Assembly: GCA_947494675.1 (NCBI GenBank)
Contig: CANLVP010000002.1
Coordinates: 62,001-126,000, forward strand
Length of the DNA stretch: 64,000 nt
Source of the DNA: an uncultured Paracoccaceae bacterium
GTDB taxonomy: Bacteria > Pseudomonadota > Alphaproteobacteria > Rhodobacterales > Rhodobacteraceae
Direction of reading: 5' to 3'
Shown: positions 36,593-44,094 of the stretch, piece by piece
Position numbering within the stretch: position 1 is the stretch's first letter
How the letters are laid out: the number at the start of each line of letters is the position of its first letter
The notes under the pieces: generated by a model
Told to the model about the DNA's origin: nothing
The model's input: only the letters and a program-made list of their open reading frames with translations
Database searches by the model: none
Translations under genes and position numbers: made by a program

Positions 36593-37343
36593 CCCCAACA
36601 AACACCCCGAATGGCCGCAAGGCTATCGCTGTCTGGCTTATGAGACGTTGGACAGCACCATGGCTGAGGCCGCGCGCCTTGCCCCCACTATTGATGGCCC
36701 GACATGGGTGATGGCCCGCGCCCAGACCCATGCGCGTGGACGCCGGGGCCGGGAATGGAAAGCGCCCGCAGGCAACCTCGCTGCAACCTTGGTGTTCAAT
36801 CCGTTCTGCACCCCGCAGGTGGCGGCGCAACGGTCGTTCGTGGCGGCAAACGCGCTGTTTGAGACGCTGGCGCTCTATGTGGATCGGAGCAAGCTAGCGC
36901 TGAAATGGCCTAACGACGTGCTGCTGAATGGTGGCAAGGTCGCGGGCATTTTGCTGGAGACCGCGGGTCGTGGGCCTTTTGTTGACTGGCTGTCGGTAGG
37001 CATCGGCGTGAACCTGCGCGAGACACCACAGGGGGTCAAAGACGCCAAGTTCGCGCCAGTCAGCCTGAGCAGTGAAGGCGGTGCGGATGTCAGCGCGTCG
37101 GAATTCCTTGTCTACCTCGCCTGCAACTTTGCCACGCAAGAGGGCAAGATGGACCGCTTTGGCTTTGACAAGATCCGGACCGATTGGCTCAAAAACGCGG
37201 CCAAGCTGGGCGAGACGATCACGGCGCTGCAGGGCGCCGAGGTCATTCAGGGGATATTTGACACCATTGATGCCGACGGCAATCTGGTGCTGATCACTGC
37301 CAAAGGGCCGCGTGCGATCCCGGCGGCAGACGTCTATTTTTAA
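36582..37343 (+). CDS. birA: Biotin-[acetyl-CoA-carboxylase] ligase, no DNA-binding domain
   Basis: Attaches biotin to carrier proteins; the window's own MccA is a likely substrate. 253 residues, only the catalytic and C-terminal domains, so it cannot be a DNA-binding repressor like E. coli Bir[10 protein letters not shown] and GRRGREW (the biotinyl-AMP loop, normally GRGRRGR-like) are visible, with [17 protein letters not shown] as the ATP/biotin signature. No ATG fits: the only reasonable start is TTG 36582, inside nuoN; the exact start is uncertain. The nuoN-birA-coaX-rnj order is common in alphaproteobacteria. Confidence 0.88.
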   Translation: MSTNPNKHPEWPQGYRCLAYETLDSTMAEAARLAPTIDGPTWVMARAQTHARGRRGREWKAPAGNLAATLVFNPFCTPQVAAQRSFVAANALFETLALYVDRSKLALKWPNDVLLNGGKVAGILLETAGRGPFVDWLSVGIGVNLRETPQGVKDAKFAPVSLSSEGGADVSASEFLVYLACNFATQEGKMDRFGFDKIRTDWLKNAAKLGETITALQGAEVIQGIFDTIDADGNLVLITAKGPRAIPAADVYF

Positions 37344-37355
37344 GGGGGGCAGGGC

Positions 37356-38129
37356 ATGCTTCTGGCGATTGACTGCGGCAACACAAACACGATGTTTTCC
37401 ATTCTGGATGGCGACACCACGATCGCCACATGGCGTACCAGCACCGAATGGCAGCGCACGGCGGATCAATATTACGTCTGGCTGTCCTCGCTCATGCGGT
37501 TCCAGAACCTTGATGTGCATATTGATGAGGTCATCGTCAGTTCCACCGTGCCGCGCGTGGTGTTTAACCTGCGGGTGCTGTCGGATCGCTATTTCAATTG
37601 TCGCCCGCTTGTGGTGGGTAAATCCGATTGTGCCTTGCCCAAGGAACCGCGCGTTGATGCGGGCACTGCGGTGGGGCCGGACCGTTTGGTGAACACCGCT
37701 GGGGCCTTTGACCGGCATGGCGGCAACCTGATCGTGGTGGATTTCGGCACCGCCACGACCTTTGATGTGGTGGATGACGACGGGGCCTATATCGGCGGCG
37801 TCATTGCGCCCGGTGTGAACCTGTCGCTTGAGGCGCTACACAATGCCGCCGCTGCATTGCCCCACGTGGATATCAGCAAACCGCAGGCGGTGATCGGCAC
37901 CAATACGGTCGCTTGTATGCAGTCTGGTGTCTTTTGGGGTTACATCGGGCTTGTCCGCGAGATATGCGCACGGATCAAAGCCGAACGCGGGCGCGAGATG
38001 AAGGTCATCTCAACCGGTGGTTTGGCACCGCTTTTTCAACAGTCCGAGGCGCTTTTTGATGCGTTTGAGGATGATCTGACGATGCACGGTCTGACCGTCA
38101 TCCACCGTTTTAACAAGGACATCGCATGA
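37356..38129 (+). CDS. coaX: Type III pantothenate kinase
   Basis: First step of coenzyme A synthesis, phosphorylation of pantothenate; 257 residues. ASKHA-fold motifs: MLLAIDCGNTNTMF (phosphate 1, Asp6), DAGTAVGPDRLVN (the pantothenate-binding GPDR), VDFGTATTFDVV (phosphate 2) and ISTGGLAP (adenosine). GGGGGGCAGGGC lies upstream as a ribosome site. It overlaps rnj by 4 bases. Confidence 0.96.
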   Translation: MLLAIDCGNTNTMFSILDGDTTIATWRTSTEWQRTADQYYVWLSSLMRFQNLDVHIDEVIVSSTVPRVVFNLRVLSDRYFNCRPLVVGKSDCALPKEPRVDAGTAVGPDRLVNTAGAFDRHGGNLIVVDFGTATTFDVVDDDGAYIGGVIAPGVNLSLEALHNAAAALPHVDISKPQAVIGTNTVACMQSGVFWGYIGLVREICARIKAERGREMKVISTGGLAPLFQQSEALFDAFEDDLTMHGLTVIHRFNKDIA

Positions 38130-39805
38130 GTGCCGCGAAAGCCAACGACCGCCTGATTTACCTGCCGCTGGGTGGCGCCGGAGAGATCGGCATGAACGCC
38201 TATGTCTATGGCTACGGCAAACCGGGCAAGGAGCGGCTGATCGTGGTCGATCTTGGCGTGACCTTTCCTGATATGGACGGCACGCCGGGGGTTGATCTGA
38301 TCCTGCCCGATATTGCTTGGCTGAAGGAACGCAAAGCTCAGATCGAGGGCATCTTTATCACCCACGCCCACGAAGACCATGTGGGTGCCATCGGGCATTA
38401 TTGGGAAGAGCTGGGCGCGCCGGTTTATGCGCGGAAGTTCACCGCCAATATTGCGCGGCGCAAGCTGTCTGAACATGGGCATCCCGACAGCGTTGTCACC
38501 ATCGTTGACGTCTGGCCGCAGGTGGTGGATTGCGGGCCGTTCAAGGTGGGATATCTGCCGATCAGCCACTCGATCCCTGAAAGCGCGGGCCTTGTGATCG
38601 ACAGCTCCGAAGGCCGTGTACTGCATACGGGCGATTTCAAGATTGACGAAACGCCGGTCGTCGGCGACCCCTTTGATCGGACCCTCTGGGAAGAGGTGTC
38701 AAAGGACGGCGTCAAGGCACTGGTCTGTGACAGCACCAACATCTTTTCCCCGGCACCTGGCCGGTCAGAAGCCTCGATCTACGCCGAGGTCGAAGGGCTG
38801 ATGCGCGACGCACCGGGTATGGTCGTCGCGACGACATTTGCGTCGAACATCGCGCGTCTCAAGACGCTGGCGATGGCGGCGGATGCGGCGGGCCGGACCG
38901 TGTGCCTCTTGGGCCGTGCGATGCGCCGGATGACAGAGGCGGCGGTGGAGACCGGGTTGCTAACGGGCTTCCCCCCCAGCGTCGGGCCAGAAGACGCGCA
39001 AAGCATTCCGCGCGAGAACCTGATGTTGCTGGTCACCGGATCGCAGGGCGAACGCCGCGCGGCATCGGCACAGCTGGCCAATGGGTCATATCTGGGGCTG
39101 AAAATGAAGGAAGGGGATACCTTCCTGTTCTCGTCCAAAACCATCCCGGGTAATGAACGCGGCGTTATTCGCATCATGAACCAGTTTTCGGAAATGGGCG
39201 TGGATGTGATCGATGATGCGGGCGGCAAATACCATGTGTCGGGCCATGCCAACCGGCCCGATCTGGAAGAGATGCACCGCATCGTCAAACCGCAGATCCT
39301 GATCCCGATGCACGGCGAACATCGCCACCTGCGCGAACACGTCAAGGTGGGCGCGGCCAGCGGGCTGTCGGGCATCGTGGCCGTCAACGGCATGATGCTG
39401 GACCTGTCGGGCAATCAGCCCACCGTGGCCGAATATATCGACACCGGGCGGACCTATCTGGACGGCTCTGTCCATATCGGCGCGATGGACGGGATTGTGC
39501 GCGAGCGGATCAAGATGGCGCTGAACGGGATGATCGTCGTGACACTGATCATCGATGAAAACGATGAGCCACTGGGCGATCCTTGGGTTGAGCTTGCCGG
39601 TCTGTCCGAAACGGGGTCGTCAAACGCAGCACTTGTTGAGGTGATCGAGGAAGACCTGAGCCAGTTTGTGAACCGCGCCAATGCCAAGACCCTGCGCGAT
39701 GATGTGAAGCTGGAAAAAGAGCTGAAGACGATTGCACGGCGCAGCGCCCAGGGCGAGATCGGCAAAAAGCCTGAGGTTACGGTGATTGTCAGCCGTTTGA
39801 GCTAA
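38126..39805 (+). CDS. rnj: Ribonuclease J
   Basis: Metallo-beta-lactamase/beta-CASP ribonuclease with 5'-3' exo- and endonuclease activity in mRNA decay and rRNA maturation; 559 residues. The metal site is FITHAHEDHVGAIG (HxHxDH), plus the GDFKID aspartate and later beta-CASP motifs including VSGHANRPDL and the PMHGEHRHL histidines. The C-terminal part (about 460-559) holds the dimer domain. The gene overlaps coaX (ATGA) and is followed by a 21-bp hairpin (39810-39830). Confidence 0.95.
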   Translation: MSAAKANDRLIYLPLGGAGEIGMNAYVYGYGKPGKERLIVVDLGVTFPDMDGTPGVDLILPDIAWLKERKAQIEGIFITHAHEDHVGAIGHYWEELGAPVYARKFTANIARRKLSEHGHPDSVVTIVDVWPQVVDCGPFKVGYLPISHSIPESAGLVIDSSEGRVLHTGDFKIDETPVVGDPFDRTLWEEVSKDGVKALVCDSTNIFSPAPGRSEASIYAEVEGLMRDAPGMVVATTFASNIARLKTLAMAADAAGRTVCLLGRAMRRMTEAAVETGLLTGFPPSVGPEDAQSIPRENLMLLVTGSQGERRAASAQLANGSYLGLKMKEGDTFLFSSKTIPGNERGVIRIMNQFSEMGVDVIDDAGGKYHVSGHANRPDLEEMHRIVKPQILIPMHGEHRHLREHVKVGAASGLSGIVAVNGMMLDLSGNQPTVAEYIDTGRTYLDGSVHIGAMDGIVRERIKMALNGMIVVTLIIDENDEPLGDPWVELAGLSETGSSNAALVEVIEEDLSQFVNRANAKTLRDDVKLEKELKTIARRSAQGEIGKKPEVTVIVSRLS

Positions 39806-39809
39806 GCTT

Positions 39810-39830
39810 CGATTATTCGCCGAATAATCG
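39810..39830. terminator. 21-bp hairpin after rnj, no T-run
   Basis: CGATTATTC (39810-39818), loop GCC, GAATAATCG (39822-39830): 9-bp perfect stem and 3-base loop, 5 bp after the rnj stop and 13 bp before the end of the converging gene. No T-run on either side, so not a standard intrinsic terminator; it may protect both 3' ends. Same 9-3-9 architecture as the three hairpins at 30926-30996. Confidence 0.55.
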
Positions 39831-39842
39831 CGGTTCCGTTGC

Positions 39843-40466
39843 TTAACGGTTGCACATCCACATGGACCCACCGACCGCAACGACGCTGAGCGCCGTGGCG
39901 GACAGGCCCATCGGGGTGGTGAGTGCCGCGACCAAGGCGGCTGAACCAAGCTCTTCGGCCTTGTCCTGTATCGCATCGCGGCCCAGCGTCATGATCATCA
40001 CGCCAGAGGCATGGGCCATGACTTGGCTGTTGGGGTCCGGCTCACCATAAAGCATTAGCGCCATGCGGTTGGTCAGCCCGACGATGTCATCGGCCGCGCC
40101 GTTGATCTGCTGGCAGGTTGAGACTGCACAGCGGCCCCGAAAATTGCGGTCCCCCGGGACCAATAGCCAGCCGGTTTGTGCGTCACCTTCGGCAAGACAA
40201 TAGCCATCGGTGTTGGGCAGGCCTTCGATACCGGCCATGAAATCTAGGGTGATATCGCTGGCGCAGGTTGGCAGCGTCCCTGTCAAAGCATTCAGACTGC
40301 GGCGCGGCCATGACAACACATCTTCGCGGAGCGTCGCGCCTTCGCCAAAAAGGTCGGTGTTCACGACAACATCCATCGCGTTGACCCGCACCGTGCATTC
40401 ATCGGCGAGGGCGGGGGAGCTGGCCAATGCGGCCAGCGCCAAAACGCTAGGTCTTAGCCCGTTCAT
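39843..40466 (-). CDS. Secreted cysteine-rich protein of unknown function
   Basis: 207 residues with a signal peptide (cleavage after SPALA, about residue 21). The mature part has cysteines in ADECTVRV, LPTCASDI, DGYCLAEG, GRCAVSTCQQ and the final MWMCNR, an even set suited to disulfides, so it is probably periplasmic. A hydrophobic C-terminal stretch (about 180-204, LSATALSVVAVGGSMWM) could anchor it. No family recognised. Start ATG 40466 overlaps the 3' end of the helicase gene by 20 bases on the same strand. Confidence 0.7.
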   Translation of the reverse strand: MNGLRPSVLALAALASSPALADECTVRVNAMDVVVNTDLFGEGATLREDVLSWPRRSLNALTGTLPTCASDITLDFMAGIEGLPNTDGYCLAEGDAQTGWLLVPGDRNFRGRCAVSTCQQINGAADDIVGLTNRMALMLYGEPDPNSQVMAHASGVMIMTLGRDAIQDKAEELGSAALVAALTTPMGLSATALSVVAVGGSMWMCNR

Positions 40467-41934
40467 CAAAGCTTAGCGCGATAAAGGCCGGGGTGTCGTC
40501 GCCCATGCCAACAATCTTTTCATGCCGACCGCCACCGTCGCGGTTGTTGTTGCCGCCGCGATTGCGACCGCCGCGGGACCGTTGTTCACGCTTGGGCTTG
40601 TCCTGTGGCGCATCCGCCTTGGGCGCGGCTTCGGCCTCAACAGGTTTGGCTTCCGCCTTGGCTTCGACCTCGGGCGTTGCTTCAGCCTCTGGCTTTGCCT
40701 CTTCGCGGGGTTTACGCGTCCGGGTGCGGCGCGGTTTTTCCTCGCGTGCGGGCTTCACGTCTTCGGCCTCGGCGCCGCCTGTGCTGCCGGTGGGGTTCTC
40801 AAGGCGGGGGATCTCGCGCGCGACCAGACGTTCCACATCTGCGAGGTTCTTCTCATCCCGTGGATTGCAGATCATGATCGCGACGCCAGAGCGCCCGGCG
40901 CGACCCGTGCGGCCAATCCGATGCACATAGTCTTCGGCGTGGCTGGGCACGTCAAAGTTAAACACGTGGCTCACGGCTGGAATGTCCAGCCCGCGCGCGG
41001 CAACGTCAGAGGCCACAAGGAAGCGCAGTTTGTTGTCCCGGAACCCGTCGAGCGTGCGGGTCCGCACGCTTTGGTCCAGATCGCCATGGATCGCACCGGC
41101 ATCATAGCCGTATTTTTTCAACGATTTCGCGACGATATCGACATCCGACTTGCGGTTGCAGAAGATGATCGCGTTGGAACATGCGTCGCCCTCGGCATCG
41201 ATCAAGGCACGCAAAAGCTTGCGCTTTTCGCTGTCGGCCCGATCGCGGCGCGAGCCTTTGAACATGACCACGCCTTGTTTGATGTTCTCATTCGTGGTGG
41301 CCGCGCGGGCCACTTCGATCTTGACCGGCGCGGACAGGAAGGTGTTGGTGATCCGCTCAATCTCTGGCGCCATGGTTGCGGAGAAGAACAGGGTTTGCCG
41401 GGTGAAGGGCGTCTTTTTGAAGATTTCCTCGATGTCCGGGATAAAGCCCATGTCGAGCATCCGGTCGGCTTCGTCGACGACCATGACTTTCACGTCGGAC
41501 AGGATCAGCTTGCCGCGTTCAAAGTGGTCAAGCAGGCGGCCCGGTGTCGCGATCAGCACGTCAACGCCTTTATCGATCAGCAGGTCCTGTTCCTTGAACG
41601 AGGTGCCGCCAATCAGCAGCGCCTTGGTCAGTTTGGTGTATTTGGCGTAGGTGTCGAAATTCTCGGCCACCTGTGCGGCCAATTCGCGCGTTGGTGCCAA
41701 CACAAGGCTGCGCGGCATCCGGGCGCGGGCGCGGCCACGGCCCAAAAGTGTGATCATCGGCAGGGTGAAGGCGGCAGTTTTGCCGGTGCCTGTCTGGGCG
41801 ATACCCAGGACATCCTTACCCTCAAGCGCCGGGGGAATTGCGCCTTCCTGGATAGGGGTAGGCGAATCGTAGCCGGTTTCGGCAATCGCTTTGAGAACCT
41901 TTTTGTCGAGGTTCAGGTCGGTGAATAAAGTCAT
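40447..41934 (-). CDS. rhlE: DEAD-box RNA helicase, RhlE-like
   Basis: ATP-dependent RNA helicase of 495 residues. Motifs: Q motif near SPTPIQEGAIP, motif I AQTGTGKT, Ia PTRELAAQV, II VVDEADRML (DEAD), III FSATMA, V VASDVAARGLDIP, VI HRIGRTGRAGR. The C-terminal tail (about 380-480) is disordered, with alternating Glu/Ala and Arg-rich stretches and a glycine-rich RNA-binding end (RGGRNRGGNNNRDGGGR). A 9-bp hairpin lies 14 bases before the start codon in the 5' leader. Probable roles are ribosome assembly or cold adaptation, by family. Confidence 0.93.
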   Translation of the reverse strand: MTLFTDLNLDKKVLKAIAETGYDSPTPIQEGAIPPALEGKDVLGIAQTGTGKTAAFTLPMITLLGRGRARARMPRSLVLAPTRELAAQVAENFDTYAKYTKLTKALLIGGTSFKEQDLLIDKGVDVLIATPGRLLDHFERGKLILSDVKVMVVDEADRMLDMGFIPDIEEIFKKTPFTRQTLFFSATMAPEIERITNTFLSAPVKIEVARAATTNENIKQGVVMFKGSRRDRADSEKRKLLRALIDAEGDACSNAIIFCNRKSDVDIVAKSLKKYGYDAGAIHGDLDQSVRTRTLDGFRDNKLRFLVASDVAARGLDIPAVSHVFNFDVPSHAEDYVHRIGRTGRAGRSGVAIMICNPRDEKNLADVERLVAREIPRLENPTGSTGGAEAEDVKPAREEKPRRTRTRKPREEAKPEAEATPEVEAKAEAKPVEAEAAPKADAPQDKPKREQRSRGGRNRGGNNNRDGGGRHEKIVGMGDDTPAFIALSFDERAKT

Positions 41935-41947
41935 GTAGCCCTTTCAA

Positions 41948-41972
41948 TTTTGCGGCTGTTCTGGCCGCAAAA
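41948..41972 (-). promoter_or_regulatory. Hairpin in the rhlE 5' leader
   Basis: TTTTGCGGC (41948-41956) and GCCGCAAAA (41964-41972) pair perfectly around a 7-base loop. On the minus strand the hairpin ends 13 bases before the ATG, just ahead of a GAAAGGG ribosome site. It could gate translation or stabilise the leader, as seen in some DEAD-box helicase mRNAs. Confidence 0.5.
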
Positions 41973-42069
41973 CTGCACGGCCCGGCTGACCGGATTGTCA
42001 GCGCGTTCGACTGTGGCTGCGTTACGCGGTTACGCGGGAAAGGTCAAGGAATTCAGGTGGATCAGGGGG

Positions 42070-42681
42070 TTATTCGGCAGAAGCATGCACAATCGGGCGA
42101 TATCCGGCGGATAGGACAGCGACCGTCGGGGCAGGGGTCATGACGGTGACGCACCCGCCCTTGGGGCGGGCGATGGGTGGGGCGTAGCCCGCGGGGGTGT
42201 AGGGGTGCAAATGACCTGCCGTCACAAGGTGGGGCTGACCGTTTTTCGTGATGAACGTGCCAACCGGCAGGGTGGAAAGGTCGGCCACATGCGTGATCTG
42301 TTGCCTGTCGCGCGTGACCCGTTTGCGGTGCAAGGCGGCATCCATCTGTGGGGCGCTGGGGCGGTGACCTGCAGCCTTGGTCCACGCGGCCTGATAGCGG
42401 GTGTAAGCGTCGCGGCGGCAATAGGCGCAGGGGCGGTGACCGGCGGCAAAGGCGGTCGCCTCGTCGAGAAAGAAAAGCTCTGTCCAGTTGCGCCCGGTCA
42501 TGACCTGCCGTTTGCGGCCCTGCCAATCCAGCACGCAACAAATCCATGCCTTGTGCCGCCAGCGGGATGTGCCCAGCACCCGGTCGGGGCCATGCAGGAT
42601 ACCGCGATTGCCCGTCAGCGTGCCGCGGGCAGGGGTGGCGATAATCTGGCCGTCAGGCAGGACACGGTTTTGCAGTGGCAT
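42070..42681 (-). CDS. Conserved protein of unknown function with CxxC motif
   Basis: 203-residue soluble protein. The pattern LTGNRGILHGPDRVLG, RWRHKAWICCVLDWQGRKR, TELFFLDEATAFAAGHRPCAYCRRDAY is one I associate with a widely distributed bacterial hypothetical protein. The cysteines in WICCVL and CAYC could bind a metal, but only two pairs are present. No signal peptide or TM. The start ATG 42681 lies 9 bp from the end of the lipoprotein gene at 42691 on the same strand, suggesting an operon. Function unknown. Confidence 0.65.
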   Translation of the reverse strand: MPLQNRVLPDGQIIATPARGTLTGNRGILHGPDRVLGTSRWRHKAWICCVLDWQGRKRQVMTGRNWTELFFLDEATAFAAGHRPCAYCRRDAYTRYQAAWTKAAGHRPSAPQMDAALHRKRVTRDRQQITHVADLSTLPVGTFITKNGQPHLVTAGHLHPYTPAGYAPPIARPKGGCVTVMTPAPTVAVLSAGYRPIVHASAE

Positions 42682-42690
42682 ATCGCCAGC

Positions 42691-43185
42691 TTAGGGCGCG
42701 GTCCCGGTTTGTGCCAGTACACGGGCGAAAGCCTCTGCCGGGACAATGCCTTCGTAGCGGCCACGGGTGCCCCAGATCCGCAGGGGCAGGCCAGCGCGGG
42801 CGGCGGCGTGAAAGGTGGCTTGTGAAAGGTGGATCGCGCCGACCTCTGCCGCTTGGCAGCCATCAATGCAATGGGTCCACAGGCGGTCGTGCGCAACATA
42901 ATGCATGTCGTGGCCGAGCGATGTCACCCTTTCAATGTAAGGACTATTGGCATCGCGTCTGCGTAGATTGGTCAGCACCGCATAGTCCGCGCGCCCGTCT
43001 TTGACGATGATCGTGGGGCGGGCCACAAATATTGCATCGCCATCGCGATATATTTCGCGTTCCTGCACGGTGATGGATTGATGCCCGGTCCAGGCGTCGC
43101 GTGTCACAAGGACCTGATCGCGAATACAGCCCGACAGGCAAAGACAGAAACAAAGGGCGCGCCACATCCCGCTAGCTTGGGTCAT
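42691..43185 (-). CDS. Lipoprotein of unknown function
   Basis: 164 residues from ATG 43185, or 158 from the second ATG (MWRALCF) which gives a more usual signal peptide. Lipobox CLCLSGC. The mature part contains DRLWTHCIDGCQAAEVG, a CxxxC pair, and a C-terminal segment ending in FARVLAQTG. No family recognised. It may share a transcript with the conserved unknown that follows. No signal for secretion beyond the outer membrane is seen. Confidence 0.65.
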   Translation of the reverse strand: MTQASGMWRALCFCLCLSGCIRDQVLVTRDAWTGHQSITVQEREIYRDGDAIFVARPTIIVKDGRADYAVLTNLRRRDANSPYIERVTSLGHDMHYVAHDRLWTHCIDGCQAAEVGAIHLSQATFHAAARAGLPLRIWGTRGRYEGIVPAEAFARVLAQTGTAP

Positions 43186-43214
43186 TGTTGGTTAACAAAC
43201 CGCGAAGACCCACG

Positions 43215-43240
43215 AAAAAGGGCGCCCCAATGGGACGCCC
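43215..43240 (-). terminator. Intrinsic terminator of the VPLPA-CTERM gene
   Basis: On the minus strand, GGGCG plus CCC (with one A/C mismatch) pairs with GGG plus CGCCC around a 3-base loop (stem 43220-43240), followed by TTTTT (43219-43215). It lies 25 bp after the stop of the minus-strand gene at 43265. Confidence 0.75.
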
Positions 43241-43264
43241 AATGCAAATTTCTGCGTGTAGCGC

Positions 43265-44014
43265 TTAGGCCTTGCGGCGCTTTGCAGCAGCGAGACCACC
43301 GAAGGCCGCGATCAGCAACCAGCCAGCTGCGGGCAGAGGCACGTCGTTGATGTTGGGATCGGGATTGTCGGCGAGGTTCAGGTTGAAATCGCCGCTGCCG
43401 CCATTGGCGTAGATGATGTTGCTGTTTGCATCACTGGTCTTTGCCCAGTTGAACCAGAACGACATTCCGTTCTTGTCGTTGTCAGCAAGTGCGTTCGCAT
43501 CGACGCCGACCTGCGCAGGGTGCGCGCTGTTGGTTTTGTCAGTGATATCATAGCTCAGCCCAGCAAGCGACCCGAGACCGGAAATGGTCGAACCAGTGCC
43601 AATGTCAAAGAAGTTCCAGAGATGCTGGTCGATGTCCGCATCCGTGACGGCACCCAATGGGTCCCAGTTGTCACAACCCGGATCATGTGCGCCGTTGAAC
43701 TGGCAAAACCCGGGGCGAGCGCCAGCAGCCTGTGTCAGCTGGATGTTCACGGCCATTTCGATTGCGGGACTTGCGACGTTCGTGATTGTCCCGACGAGCT
43801 GGGCGGCTGTCCCACTATTACCGACGATTAATGCAGCGTCGGCAGCGAATGACCAAAGGTGACCGACACCTGTACCAATATCAAAACCCCAGACTGTCCG
43901 ATTACCGTCAAAGTCCGACGCGGCATAGAGCCCATCGGTCAATTGTGCGGCTGAAGCGGAAATTGGGGCAGCGGTTGCGAGAATCGCAGACGCTATCAGG
44001 GCTTTGATTTTCAT
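43265..44014 (-). CDS. VPLPA-CTERM sorting-domain surface protein
   Basis: 249-residue secreted protein. Signal peptide residues 1 to about 23 (ILATAAPISASA). The C-terminus is the tripartite VPLPA-CTERM signal: DVPLPA (224-229), a hydrophobic helix (GWLLIAAFGGLAAA) and a basic tail KRRKA, which an exosortase-type enzyme is expected to process. The mature domain has two cysteines (FCQFN and GCDNWD) and a high Asp/Asn content; no enzyme motif. Start ATG 44014 has GAGG upstream. No exosortase lies in the window. It ends in an intrinsic terminator, so it is monocistronic. Confidence 0.85.
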   Translation of the reverse strand: MKIKALIASAILATAAPISASAAQLTDGLYAASDFDGNRTVWGFDIGTGVGHLWSFAADAALIVGNSGTAAQLVGTITNVASPAIEMAVNIQLTQAAGARPGFCQFNGAHDPGCDNWDPLGAVTDADIDQHLWNFFDIGTGSTISGLGSLAGLSYDITDKTNSAHPAQVGVDANALADNDKNGMSFWFNWAKTSDANSNIIYANGGSGDFNLNLADNPDPNINDVPLPAAGWLLIAAFGGLAAAKRRKA

Positions 44015-44094
44015 AACTTTAATCCTCGTTAACATACAATTAACGAAAGATTAGCGGATTTCCGCCTAGTTTTCAACACAATTGGCAGGTGGGC

